64,000 nucleotides of DNA, from positions 278,341 through 342,340 of the forward strand of contig WNNJ02001520.1 of assembly GCA_012934845.2 (NCBI GenBank), in the 5' to 3' direction. Below, piece after piece: positions 30,901-43,489 of this stretch. The notes under the pieces were generated by a model, which was given only the letters and a program-made list of their open reading frames with translations, did no database searches and had not been told where the DNA came from. Every line of letters starts with the position of its first letter. Position 1 is the first letter of the stretch. A program made the translations under genes and the position numbers. The DNA comes from Pomphorhynchus laevis. Taxonomy: Eukaryota; Acanthocephala; Palaeacanthocephala; Echinorhynchida; Pomphorhynchidae.

Positions 30901-31236
30901 ATATCGGAAGTTATTCACAATTAATTTATTTTAATTTTTATAAGAACTTCTGATAATGACGACGACTGTCTTAAAAAATAATAGATGTAAAATTGTTTAT
31001 TTTTTAAGTTTTCTGTGGGCCAATCTTACTTAAGCGAAGAGACAAAATCTGATAGCTTAATGGTGTTTTTATTAGTATATGTAAATTAAGAAGGAACTAT
31101 ATTATACCGTAAATATATTTTTCACGTGTTACTTTATTGCCAATGTGTAAAGTTCCGTTATTTCAGTGATATGATCTTTGTTATAAATATTAGCCCTTTA
31201 CATACATGTCAAATAGGTTAGATACTTAAAATAATT
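30901..31236. other. AT-rich intergenic DNA
   Basis: Nothing recognised. Confidence 0.35.
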
Positions 31237-31752
31237 TAGGTATTGAATAAGACTCTTTTGAAAGTACTCGGTATTGTCTGTAAATTTCATTGTAGCTATT
31301 TCATTGTTGATTTATCTAAATAAATATTAAAATAGACATCATGTCTTCATCCTCGTGAGCCCTCATGTCTTCGTCCAACCCTCTCAATCACTTATTTAGC
31401 CTCTGTGATTCCAAAAGCTGCGAGGACGGATTGATGATCAAACATCACCGTAAGCTGCATTAATACCACCAGGTTATTCGAGACCGTGTTTCTTTAGGTA
31501 TTGAATTAGACTCTTGAGATTATCCGGTATTGCTTGTAAATTTCATTGTAGCTAATTTCTTGCTGATTTATCTAAATAAATATTTAAATAGCCATCATGT
31601 ATTCATCCTCATTAGCCTTCATGTCTTCGTCCTACCCTCTCAATCACCTATTTAGCCTCCTTGATTCCAAAAAGCTGCGAGGACACGGATTGATGCTCAA
31701 ACATCACTGAAAGCTACATCGATACCATCAATATATTAGAGACCGTGTATTG
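31237..31752. repeat. 258-bp tandem duplication
   Basis: Two adjacent units start TTTAGGTATTGAAT at about 31236 and 31494. Both contain TGTAAATTTCATTGTAGCTA, CATCATGT.TTCATCCTC, CCCTCTCAATCAC and AGCTGCGAGGAC. They have no open frame. Confidence 0.85.
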
Positions 31753-32766
31753 AATCAATGAAATACACTACCATCTGCAGCTATGATAGTCAAATCAACA
31801 AAGCATTCCGTCGAGCATTGAATTTACACTTCGAAGTTGAGTTTCCATTAACACCTGATTGATACCTTTTAACTTTTTTTCTGTTTGTTTTTATATTTGG
31901 TCTGCAGCCCAACAAGCAATCGCTTATTGACTTGTGCATAATAATATATTTAAACTAGCGTTCACTAATAATACATATTTGCGTGATTAATAGTGAATGC
32001 AATACACTGTATTTACACCATCATTATCATCGTCTTCATTAGATAAAGTGTTCAATATATTCGGGTTTAAATAACCAGTAAAGATAGTTTATTATTATGC
32101 ATTTTTAAACATGTTACAGCATTTAGCATTTGCTATTCTAGTAAATATAAACGGACAAGGGGGATTGTATGTTATAATCATTAGGAGTTAGGTTATAGAA
32201 CATATTTATTTACATGAACCAAAAACAAAATCTGTACAGCAATATGAAAAAATAGTCAAATAATACGGAATTGTCTCAGGATTTCCAATTTCTTATAGTC
32301 ATATTTTCTATCACAATGTCAACTCATCTATATCTTGGTTGTCTTTTGGGTTATTTGTTCAAGCCACGTTTAGTATTTAACAACAATGCAGCTTTCTAAC
32401 TATTATATTCCTTCCTGATCTATGTTGATTATTTTCATTTTAATCCGGATTACGCTATACTTGTATTACATATATGTATTGAAAATGATCAGTTGGCATT
32501 CCTTTCAAATAGTCGTCGTGAATATAAATGAAGGGAGAAGAAAAACGAAGAGGGAAATGCAATGTACACTGAACGACTGTGATTGATGTCTGGTTGTAAC
32601 TGTATTTATACCAAAAAAAGAATTTCACCATACCAATCAATCATTTATAATGGTGTTTTAGTTGTCTTGGAGAAATATTATAACGGTTCTTGTTATTCAC
32701 ACTAAATCATGTGGTTCAAAGTTGATAATTTTACTATTTGCTTAAGTTATTTGTTAACGATGTCAT
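31753..32766. other. Intergenic DNA 3' of the 527-residue gene
   Basis: No open frame with recognisable content. On the minus strand AATAAA overlaps the stop codon of the gene to the right and could serve as its polyadenylation signal. Confidence 0.4.
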
Positions 32767-34350
32767 TTATTTCTTTTTGATTATAATCGTGATAGCTGGT
32801 AAAACTTGGAATATTAAGGAAATCAGTAGTGTACATAGTATGGCTCCAACTAACACAAATATACCGAGCATTGCATTTGTACTCATTGAGTTGCTTTCTT
32901 TCCGCTGTCTTTCGTCGGATATTAGTTTCAACCAATAATTTACTACGGACGCCTCAGCTTCGTCGAAAAAATGCTTGTTCGATATTTTGTGCACAATTTC
33001 CTTTAGATTGTAGAAACGATCAATACCATCTTCGGTAAATATTACATTATTGTACGATTTTAGCTCATTACATTTTACGTAAATGTAGCCTTGAGGCATT
33101 GGTAAGGTGAGGAAATCATCTCCATGTCGGTTGCCAACTCTACACTTTGAGCTTAGAACATTGTGATTGGCTCTATTAATGATGGCGTAGGAACGGCGAT
33201 TGACATCACTAACTGTTTCACTTGGAAATAGCTCGAATAGGCTCATACACGAAGAAGAAACTCGCGGGGCCCTCAGATTTCTCTTCTTGTAATACAATCT
33301 CTTAAATTCACTAACTCTATCGTTGCCACTTATTTTGGGAACGTAATCACATTTGTTTTCGTCGTCTTCACCGTCACTAGCACCACTTTTCGGATCGGCC
33401 GTATGAATTATGCTCGTTTGACTAGTAATTTGTAGCCTTTTTTCTTTTACTCTATTTACATTGCTACTTAGCAATGGCGATAACGTAGTGACTCCAGATT
33501 GGTCAACAATATCTGGGATATCGCTTATAATTGGATAGGATAGGGATGACTGGTAATTGGTTATACGTTCATCTTCGAATATTCTCTGAAATTTTGAATC
33601 TTTTTCAAGTAAAGGAGTGGTTATTGTTGTTGATTCAGTAAATCCGATATACCTTGCGCTTTGCGTTTCCCTGAAATCGATAAGGTTTTGTTTCTTCTTA
33701 TTGGCCATCAATTTGCTATTGTAATAAGATTGTAGCACTATGTCACTTGAATATAAAGACGATTTATCTTCTTCATCTGCAATATTTGATTTTACTCGAT
33801 TTCTGTATTCAATTGTATCCTCAGGATCATAACTTTCGAGTGAATTAGTTGCTTGCTTTGATATTGGTAATTTTACGGGTCGTGATGATAATCCGCTAAA
33901 GTTATCACTACTACAATAAGTTTTCAATTTATTATTTATTTTTTTATTCCATTCATTATGCTCCTGTAGAGTAAAATCTTCAGATTTTGTACACCGATTC
34001 ATTTCTTCCGTATTACCGTCAATATAAAACTGTTGAGGTTCAATATTGCCTTGAGTATTTTGCTGTGGTGACAGTAAAGAAAGCTTCGATGATGATTTCG
34101 TTGTTACGGATTGTAAAGTCTGCGACGACAACCGTTGTAATTGTGACGGTATTTCTTGTGACATTTGTGATTTCTTATGTTCGAAGTTTTCTGTATTAAT
34201 CTGTGGATCGATGACTGCTTCATTGCTGCCTACAGATTTAACAAAAATTAAATATTCTTTATTATCGCTCGGTACGGATGAATTGTCTTCTACTGATTTA
34301 CTGCTACTTCTGTTTCTGCTAATATTATCTTTATTGTCAGATGCGTTCAT
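32767..34350 (-). CDS. Tail-anchored membrane protein of unknown function (527 aa)
   Basis: An intact 527-codon frame in a region where chance frames are under 120 codons, with normal amino-acid composition, so I take it as a real host gene, intronless at least over this part. Residues 1-350 are rich in Ser, Asn, Gln and Lys and look disordered. Residues about 350-480 look folded (VSEFKRLYYKKRNLRAPRV, SYAIINRANHNVL, MPQGYIYVKCNEL, FFDEAEASVVNYWLKLI). Residues 493-520 are strongly hydrophobic (AMLGIFVLVGAILCTLLISL), followed by only a few residues ending KKK. That is the layout of a C-tail-anchored membrane protein with a cytosolic body. There is no N-terminal signal peptide. I do not recognise the family. 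The start at 34350 is the first ATG; extra 5' exons cannot be excluded. Confidence 0.75.
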   Translation of the reverse strand: MNASDNKDNISRNRSSSKSVEDNSSVPSDNKEYLIFVKSVGSNEAVIDPQINTENFEHKKSQMSQEIPSQLQRLSSQTLQSVTTKSSSKLSLLSPQQNTQGNIEPQQFYIDGNTEEMNRCTKSEDFTLQEHNEWNKKINNKLKTYCSSDNFSGLSSRPVKLPISKQATNSLESYDPEDTIEYRNRVKSNIADEEDKSSLYSSDIVLQSYYNSKLMANKKKQNLIDFRETQSARYIGFTESTTITTPLLEKDSKFQRIFEDERITNYQSSLSYPIISDIPDIVDQSGVTTLSPLLSSNVNRVKEKRLQITSQTSIIHTADPKSGASDGEDDENKCDYVPKISGNDRVSEFKRLYYKKRNLRAPRVSSSCMSLFELFPSETVSDVNRRSYAIINRANHNVLSSKCRVGNRHGDDFLTLPMPQGYIYVKCNELKSYNNVIFTEDGIDRFYNLKEIVHKISNKHFFDEAEASVVNYWLKLISDERQRKESNSMSTNAMLGIFVLVGAILCTLLISLIFQVLPAITIIIKKK

Positions 34351-34965
34351 AGCACAACGTTAATTAAGTGATATCTTTAAAACCAGTTTGCTGAAACATC
34401 CAGTTGTCCAATAAATATATCGGTTAAAAACCGTTCCGCTAATCATCCATCTTAAAATTAATATATAGTAGTCAGAATCTGATAAAATCACAGTTTTCTA
34501 ATAAAAGATGCATTTTGCTTCAATAACAATAAAATGTTGAAGGTTAATCTTGAATTATAAGTCTCGTTATAGATCCATTAGAATCCATTATTTTGTTAAA
34601 ACAAATAAAATGTATGTTTGACCATTTACGGCTATTTTAATTGACAGCACATAATTAAAGGTAAATTTTTAACTTGCAAACTATAACTAATTTGAACAGA
34701 TAGTAATTGCCATATTTTACTTGGTATTTATATATAAAGATACTTCCAAACAAATACTCTATATCTACGTATGTTGTCAATTTCCTTATCAGATCAACGC
34801 TTAGAAGAATATATAACGCCTAACAACACACCATTTCTTCCTAAATGCATCTTACCTTAAAGCACATGGCCGAATTAGTGTATATTATTAAATATTTTGA
34901 AAAGTTTCTTTAAAATACTCTATCACAATAAAGCACATATTGTTAGTATAATAAGAATATAATTA
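34351..34965. other. 5' flank of the tail-anchored protein gene
   Basis: AT-rich; no promoter element that I can assign. Contains no repeat I recognise. Confidence 0.35.
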
Positions 34966-34969
34966 CGGC

Positions 34970-35290
34970 TTTGATTAGATCAGGTAAGTGAGTCCTCGTA
35001 TATTAGATTATTTATAAATTAAAAATAATGATAAATAAAAATAAAATAATTGAATAATTATAAATAATTTGATAATGTTATATTTCATATAACTCATTAC
35101 TAGTTAAAATTTAAAATTGCAATTTAAAAGTCAATTTTTATGAATTAGCTAATAAATAACAGACAATGCATCAGAATAAGGATTAGAGGTCATCAGGAGG
35201 AACTGCTATGCTATCAGGTTTCGGCCCCTAACTCCTCTACCCAACATAGCAGCGGGGCCACCAAATACATACTAATGACGTATAGTAGCC
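34970..35290 (-). repeat. Penelope-tail family T copy with conserved hairpin core
   Basis: Read on the minus strand, the core is GGCCCCGCTGCTATG...GGGGCCGAAAC..CATAGCAG. GGCCCC pairs with GGGGCC, and CTGCTATG with CATAGCAG. The rest matches 39.59-40.03 kb inverted. Confidence 0.65.
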
Positions 35291-37060
35291 TATAAATTAT
35301 TACTGTGTTGAGTATAATGTTTTATTTAGCAGTGATGCTAAAACATGGGATGACGTCATTTAAAACATACCTTACAAGTGATGACGTCATTTTTTTAAAT
35401 ATATCCAATCTTACTGACTGTTCCGTCTTTAAAAGTTTTACTTTCACAACTAATAATTTGTATTTTCACAGATAAATAGATTATTATAATTGTAGTATAC
35501 AATTTTTGGTGAAATGCCATAAGACTCAAACCAAAAGTTTAAACATTAAACACTTAACTTCGAATAAAATTCTTAAAAAGGTCTAAATGAACTGAAAATA
35601 TAAATGGTAGGAATTGTATTTTGAAAGATAAAACATGTACTTTTAAGGATATAGATTAACACAGCAAAACTACGTTTTTTATAAAGTATGCAAACACTCC
35701 TTGTGGTACAACCGTGTTCTTTTTCGAAGAAAAATACATTGCTTGAAAATTAGTTATGTTGTTATTTTCCAGGCTTCTGAAAAAAACTAAATATTACGAT
35801 ACTTTAATATTACGATTATGATAACCCTAAATACGAATTTATATGTATTTTTATTTTTTTTTACTTTACATGTTAAATTTCAAATTTAATATTATCATGG
35901 AAATATATAGTTACAGGGATAGCCTGCTTAAGAATACAAAATAGTAATAGTCTCAACATATTGTGTGATATAAATTATTAAAAGATACATTTAACGATTT
36001 AATAACTTATTTAAAACGTTTGCTCTGAAATCTAAATGAAAGGCGATCGTAAAAGTTGCAGTTAGAATTTTACATCACCTTTTTCTCAATTCAAGTATAT
36101 ATAGAATATATATAATATATACACATTATATCAAAAAATAAAAAAATATAAAAAATTATAAAAAAATATGTTTTCTTTCTCTTTGCATTATATATAAAAA
36201 AGTTCTAAAGAATTTATATTTGACGAACATTTTCCACTTCAAATCAGTTTGATTGGGATATGTGATGTCGAAATGATTGATTTAATATTTGTATGTGAGA
36301 AATTCTTGCTTAAGTGATACTGAAGAAATCCTTGTATCCGAAAGTAATTAAAGAAAACTAACAAGTAAAGAAACAACTGCCATTTGAACAATAAAACCAA
36401 AATTGAACGTTCAGAATGATCTTGAAGTACAAACACTGTAACGTGTTTGTTGAACTGTAGATTATGGTTCCAGATATTCTTGAAGATTGCATCAAATAGT
36501 TGCGAAATATTGAAAAGAATTTTAATTTCTTGATGATAGATTTTGCCTTTAATCATCCAAATAAATTCTGATGTCAACATAAGCACGCTAGATTATAAAT
36601 AGGATTAAAACAATGTGCAGAATAAAAATAGTCATCAAAATTTCAATTATTATAGGAATATTTATACATAAGTGTATTTTGATTGATTGGAATTATCTAT
36701 CTTAGTTTTACTGTTTTATCGATTTTGTTAATCCAACTGCATTACCTAAATATATGAACTACACTTTGTATATATGAGCACATGAAGTGGGAAGAGTTTT
36801 CATGTTGGTTTGTGGTGGGTCATAGAATAGTAGCCAAAATCTGGAAATACATCAGTTTTTCTCAATACTTCTTATTCAAATTCCGACGGATTTTTAATAT
36901 TATATTTCAATATATTTTCAAGAAGCGCAGTTTAAATTACTAAACTATCATAGCAATTTTTTTAATAGCCTATGTTCTGTAATAATTATTCAAGTGTTTT
37001 CATTTTAGATTAAGTTTTCTTTAGCAGCATAGTGCGCGAAATTTTAGTCCATGTATTTTT
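35291..37060. other. AT-rich intergenic DNA
   Basis: A 115-codon minus frame at 36239-36586 has no features of a real protein. Nothing else is recognised. Confidence 0.4.
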
Positions 37061-39590
37061 GTTTAAATTTTGGAACAGGATCAACATTTACTAATTTATT
37101 TTTATATTTCGCTAGTTGCATTAGAAAAGCGTGAAATCGTTTAATTAGCTATTTTATAATAGCTAATTAAATAATATATATGTTATTATAATCATATATA
37201 TAATATACAGCATAATAGTCAAACTATAGTTCATAAGGATATGAGATAAACATGACATGATATAAAAAACTGTAAATTATTTATTTTAGAACATATTATC
37301 GAAGAAAATAAGGCAATATCAAATCATAAACTATTATAAAGAAAATATATTTGGATTAAAACGCTTAATTCCATGTACCCATTAGGATTGAATGACGTGG
37401 TACAAGGAATTGGCAGAAGTAGTATAGTAAATAATAAACAACTATATTATAATAATCCGGTTAAACGCAAACGAGAAGTCATGGTGATAAAAGGAATAGG
37501 AAAAATAGAGTTAAAAATATTAAAAAAAATATATGTATATATATGAACAATTAGAAATATTAAAACAACTTTTAAGAGATAACAAGCTAAAATATCTTTA
37601 TGTAAATATAAGAAGTTTTCTAAAGATATCAATTGTTCAATAAATCAAAGATTAATTGAAGACTATGATATGCTAAGCTGTATAATAGACAATTATTGTA
37701 ATACAAAATAATATAATCGTACAATAAATATTAATAATAACAATAGAAAATATACATTAACCATAAACTTTATTAATAAATGTATAGATAACATAAATAT
37801 AGCCAGACTTTTAAATAATTCTAAAAATAAAGAAATAATGGGGTCAGATTTAAGTAAATATATTCCTAAAATAAGGTATAAACTCCTACCACCATTAGGA
37901 CGAAAAATTTGTAATTATAATAAAGAATTAAAATCAATATGTAACGATAATATTAGAAACATAATGGAAACAGAATGCAATTGTAAAAGTCTTAGTTTTG
38001 ATAAAATAAATGAACATATATGTACCCATAATCTAGAATTAATTGAAAATTGTGAATTAAGAAAGCTGCTATCAAAAGGGTATAAATATAGATTAAATAA
38101 TAACAACGACAAAAATAAAATTTACAATTCGTTATATAATAACTTAAATGATTACTTTAGTAAGCTGATTAATAGTGAAAGCTCGAGTATATCTAAGATA
38201 AAAATTTGGAAAGATTATATATTTGATAAAATTAGAAATAAAATGAAAATAACAAACAATTACAAAAGGAAAGATAAAATTAATAAGGATATGTATAAAG
38301 AACTTACTAAATTAAAGGATAACTTTATAATTACAACTATTGATAAAGCTAGTAATAACTTTGTCTTCATATGCAAAAAGCTTTATTATGATATACTAAT
38401 GAAAGAGGTTAATTCTAATGATATAAATGTAAATCCAACATATGAACGTAGTGAGTTGAGTTTAGAAACAATTATTACAAGTCACTGTTCTGCAACGGAT
38501 AAAAAGAGTATAAAGGTTGAATTAGATAATAAAACTATACCTATATTATATTGGAATCCAAAATTACATAAACATCCAATCAAACCTAGGTTCATATGTA
38601 GTGCGTTTAAATGTACATTAAAACCACTTTCTGTCTATATGAATAAAATACTTAAAGTAATTAAAGCACACTTTAAAAAATATTGCAAGGTAATCGAAAT
38701 TAATACTGGTATAAAACACTATTTCAGTATTAATTCTACAAAAGAATTTTTAGAACAGACAAAAGGAATAAATTTTCAAAATATAAATACATACGATTTT
38801 AGTACGCTTTATACAAATCTAGATTTAGTAGATATTAAAGAAGCGTTAGTAAAATTAATTAACCTTATATTCGGAAAAAGATATACATATATATGTTATA
38901 ATAATTATAACGCCTATCTAACAAAAATTAAACCATCAAATAAATATAAATATACGGATAAAATTGAATTAATGGAATCCTTAAATATTTTGATAAATCA
39001 AAATTATTTAAAAGTAGGGACATCTATATTTAGACAAGTAAAAGGTGTTCCAATGGGAGGTAATAGTAGCCCAATTATAGCTGACTCGTTTTTAAGCTTT
39101 ATAGAATATGAATTTGTTCATAAATGTGCAAAAATAAATCTAAACTATATGAAGATATGAAATATATGTTTCGATACACTGATGATATATTTGCATTTAA
39201 ATCGAATAACTTTTATCTAATAAGAAAACAATTTTATCCAGGTAGCCTCATTCTTAATAAAACCAATATTAATGATAAAGAAGGTGTATATCTAGATATG
39301 AACATTAAATTAACATTAACTAAAACTACTATTAATTTATATCGTAAAGATGACATATTTAAATTTACAAGAAACATATTTTTGCATGAGCATTCATGCA
39401 TACCATATAATATGAAATATAATACATAAAATAATGAAATTTTAAGAATTGCAACAATTTGTAACGATATATTGGTTTTCTTCAAAATCATTTAAATAAT
39501 TTAATAGATGCATATTTTAAATAAGGTTACTATAAAAATATCATCAAACAGAAAATAGTAAAATATATAAATCAACACAATAATATAAAG
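37060..39590 (+). mobile_element. Penelope-like element fossil, longest copy
   Basis: The main open stretch (37838-39160) carries an N-terminal region rich in Asn/Lys. It then has DKASNNFVFICKKLYY, ILYWNPKLHKHPIKPRF (the PKxHK block typical of this group), TYDFSTLYTNL (motif A), RQVKGVPMGGNSSPIIAD (motif B), and in a second stretch FRYTDDIFAF (motif C). No GIY-YIG domain is visible after the RT. The element is broken, with a small number of breaks, and looks young because it is nearly identical to 27.8-28.5 kb. A copy of the ATATTTCGCTAGTTG motif lies near its 5' side (37105). Confidence 0.85.
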
Positions 39591-40030
39591 AATAAATTTA
39601 AACTCTTTAGCGGAAAATTTTTATGGATGGATAATAAATAATATACTTTGTATTAGAAGAGGATACTAGATAATCAGATTTCATCAAAAAATACGTCATT
39701 AGCACGTGTTTGGCTCCACTGCTACGTTGGGTCGATGGATAGGGAGAAAAACCTGATAGCATAGCAGTTCTCCTGATAACCTATAATCCTAATTATGATA
39801 CAACATCTGTTATTTATTAGGCAATTGGTAAAAATCGACTTTTATTTTACATTTTAAATTTTTTATTTTACTTGATATAAGTTATATAAAATCTTAAAGC
39901 AATTATTTATAATTATTTATTATCTAATTATTAAATTTTAATTTATTGATTCAGCATTATTATTTTTATTTTTTTTAATTTTATAATTATATTAAATACT
40001 TAGACTCAGTTAGCTGATTTGGTTTAATTT
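39590..40030 (+). repeat. Penelope-tail family T, 3' region of the element
   Basis: Begins AATAAATTTAAACTCTTTAG; includes TTGGCTCCACTGCTACG, GATAGCATAGCAGTTC and a long AT-rich end, closing with GACTCAGTTAGCTGATTT. Found behind both RT copies and also alone, so I treat it as the element's 3' end. Confidence 0.65.
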
Positions 40031-40700
40031 ATTTTTTTTATTGACAATACATCGAATAATAATGTGAGCATTGGTGATTTTAAAAAGTCTGTCGATATTA
40101 AATAATTTTTCCGTAATCTATATAATATTAACAACTTTTTGCAACCTATGAGAAATTGTGCGGATTTATTATTAATACTTAAATAGCAAATGTAAATATT
40201 ATCAAATCTAATTAGAGAAGGAAGATTACAATTAGTGAATATGACTTCTTTAATTCTTAATATTTTAACAATCGTGTCATTCTTGACAGCCATCGAATTC
40301 TTTCGTCGTTATTTTCTAAGCGTCAAACGATTAAATCAAATCATTTCTTTAGGTAGAACCGATGAACTTCACCAACTGATGTATTAACCAAGGCTCTAGT
40401 AATATACCCATAAAAACTTTGTGTGCTACAATTCGGCCTAACTAAATCATCGCGGATGTTACGATCAAGCTTTTTTCACAAATGAAAATGAGGGAGTTTT
40501 GAATCGAAATCGATATTTAAGACAAAAAACTTATGCATAAAAAAACATTTAATGTGTCTGTTCAATTTCAATATAGTGAAATTTATGTAAAAACAAAAAT
40601 AAAACAAAACTACGAAGTAATAATAAAATTTTCTTAATAAATAAATACTACATTCAATAAAGAACTCAAGAGAAAATATACAATCGCTGTATATTCTTTA
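40031..40700. other. AT-rich intergenic DNA
   Basis: An 89-codon minus frame at 40024-40293 has no recognisable feature. Confidence 0.35.
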
Positions 40701-42130
40701 AAAGTCATTCTCTGCTCAGCAGAAGGATCAAACCCTCCAAGCTTACACAAACGTGACACCTTGCAATTGAGCCATTCAGGCTATGCCACACACACCTGAA
40801 GTCGCAATCACAGCACACGATTGTCGGTAGTCTCGACATTTGGTGCTTAAAAATCTTAGTATTTGCTCATGGGGACATCCTCTTGAAAATAATACTAGCC
40901 CGAGATGACCAAGGCACACAAAAGGCGCACCTGAAGCTTCTCTCTTAATGACAGACACTGAGCATGTTTCAAGGCCCATCTTACTCTATTCAGATCATTT
41001 TTGAATCTATTCAATTCGAATCAAGAGGTCCAGTTTATCAAAATGGTGAAGCCCATATATCTTATTCGGTGTGTAAAGGTTTAAAATGGTTGATTCGTCA
41101 TAATTGCGGAGAAAACTTAAACTGTCAATCTCTTTAACTTTTTTGTGTTGCACAGGTGCCATGAAATACGACAAACTGCATTTCGAAATGATTAAGAAGG
41201 AGATTGGATAGGACAAATTGAACTTTTAATCTTTTTAATAAATGACTGATTATTAAGACAGTCTTAACACATGCGTTATGAAAACAGGGCGGTGATATTA
41301 TTAGCATTCGCCACCAAATGTCGATCGCGCATAAGAGGTTTAAGAAGGATAATGGATGCAGCTAAGTACATGATTGGAAAGAGGAGATCCTCGAGGTACA
41401 TCAGTAATTGCGTAAAACTGTAAACATCAAAGTCGTCTTTATAGTATAGCCGCTTGGTATATAACAGTATTTCGACTCTGTTAGTAATTCTCATAGTCAA
41501 CGGCAAAAACCATTGAGAAAGGAGATAACAAAGGGGATAAAATTGTGGTCAAAGGCAACAGAAAAGTCGAGACAAACAGCAACAAATAACTGATAACGTT
41601 TCTCCTGGCAGAACCGATGTACTTCACTAACTACTGTATGAATGAGCGTCCACTAATAAACACGTGAAAACTTAGTGGGATTAAATTCCTCATAACCAAA
41701 TTATAGCGAATGCTACGTTACGATCAATCTCGATCTTTAGGACACGCCACCAGGTTCTTTTAGGATAAAAATATTCTTCTTGCGACTTTAATACCAGCAA
41801 TATTGGATGGGAAGCTAATAGCATTGTGATGACGATATCCTTTATCTGACTTTCTGGCAAAAGCTGACAGACACGAGTGGAGATTGACGTATGGGATTTA
41901 CGGAGTCTTTGTGAAAGACTCCAGGATATCACTTCATGATGCATCAGTTCAGGATATCAGTAATAGATAAATCCCTACTCTTGAAGCTACACCAAAAAGT
42001 ATTGATTGCGGCATTTGAGTGGTTTTGTAGTTGTGTAGGGAAATCGACTCGTCTAAAACTCTGTCAAAGCCTACTAAGTGAAGAAAATGCGCTTTTTAAC
42101 TACTATACAAAAAATGTTCACAACTAACAA
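40700..42130 (-). mobile_element. LINE family D copy 1 (minus), 5'-truncated
   Basis: Minus-strand pieces match the RT and C-terminus of LINE D: NRVEILLYTKRLYYKDDFDV (41276-41506; compare NRVEILLYTKRFYYEDEFDA at 45.5 kb), a decayed motif B and C, and SGAPFVCLGHLGLVLFSRGC at 40776-40979. 41690-41944 matches the region before the RT. Many breaks. The endonuclease and ORF1 are absent. Confidence 0.75.
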
Positions 42131-42375
42131 TTGTAAAATAGATAGGCACAGCAAACGTTACGTGCATGTACTGACGAAATATTAAAACAAAATTTCTAAA
42201 TAAATTTTCACCAATAACAATTCAATTGATGTGTACAAGTATTAACGTCGGAAGAACAAAAAACTTCGTAAAATCCAGTTTTCCAGCACAAATGAATACG
42301 AATTTGGAAGAAAAAGACGATATTAAGGTATTTACTTAGTCTAAACCAACGACAACGAAGGTTAGTGACGTTTCT

Positions 42376-43456
42376 TTGATTAACGATGATGGGGAGGTAC
42401 TTCCTCCCATCTCAAAACTCAAAAATTTGGTAGTCATCAAGCTGAAGAAGCCGATGGAAAGGCATCTTTTATTTAATGTCTTCCTTAGGCCTTTCTATAA
42501 AAAATTGACCAACAGGGTCATTTTCAATTCAGTCAAACTGTACGAGACAGAGCTCAAGATCTCATTTGTCTCTGCTGATCTGGCAAAAAACTATATAGAT
42601 CACTTTGAATCAGCTTTATCTGAATATGGTGTAATTTTTTCTAAACCCATTCTTGGCACTAAAAATATCGAATTTACCCTGTCACCTTGATGATACTGAT
42701 ATTAAACTACTAGAAAAATCATTCAAGGTTTCTAACTTTTGGGCTATTCTGGGTAAAGGGGGCAACCCAATACCCATTGGGTTCTGCTCTGCTTCACTGG
42801 AACACGGAGAAGTACTTATGAACTCTAAATGTAATCCTTTTTTAGGCTTTAATCTTTGTTTTATCCTTATTGTAAAAGACGAATATACCTATCCTCACTG
42901 CAGCCGGTGTCACAAATGAGGACACTGGGCCTCCAGCTGCAGTGATACACCTACGTGTGAAGCGTGTGGTTCGTCCCACTGTGCGGCTCTACAGACTGGT
43001 CTTCGTTGTGAGGCCCCTCCATCATGCTCCAATTGTGGGGGGATGCCATCCTGCCTGAAGCAGGAAATGTGCTCAATTAAACAATACTATGGCAAATTCC
43101 ACAAGTTCGGTGCTGTGCTTAGGCCCGCTAATTTTTTGAGTGCTGCCTTCCTACGCACAGGGGATTCTGACATAATGCGTGCGATGGATGCAAGGGTAGA
43201 AGCGGTTTATAAGAAAATGGAAAACCTAATATCAACGGTTCTGTCTGCATTCTGCACAAATCCTTCGATTCCCTCTGCCACAATTCCGTCATCAAAAAAG
43301 GGGGCTTCGGCTTATACTGTCCCCCCGCTCAAGATCGGTAAAATGCTGAGTGGCAAACAGCATAGGGGAAATAAAGACGCTGACCAGGGGCAAGTACCGA
43401 CCGCGGGTAGGGATAGTGGCGGGAATGGTAACCTTCCTGCACCTAGCTCTGTCTAG
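42376..43456 (+). pseudogene. LINE D ORF1 (zinc-knuckle protein), copy 2
   Basis: Opens with VLPPISKLKNLVVIKLKKPM, shared with VLPPPIPKLQNLCIVTIKKP of copy 5. The block YPHCSRCHK, a stop, then GHWASSCSDTPTCEACG and PPSCSNCGG give three CCHC-type knuckles (42890-43050), the gag-like RNA-binding signature of Jockey/I ORF1. A low-complexity basic tail follows. An in-frame stop and at least one frameshift break it. ORF2 begins 34 bases after the ORF1 stop. Confidence 0.8.
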
Positions 43457-43489
43457 GTAGGCAATCCCCTATTTAACTAATCCATCACA

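Noticed and set aside
36239-36586. 115-codon minus frame
   Set aside because: Hydrophobic, low-complexity translation of AT-rich DNA with no domain, splice or promoter support.
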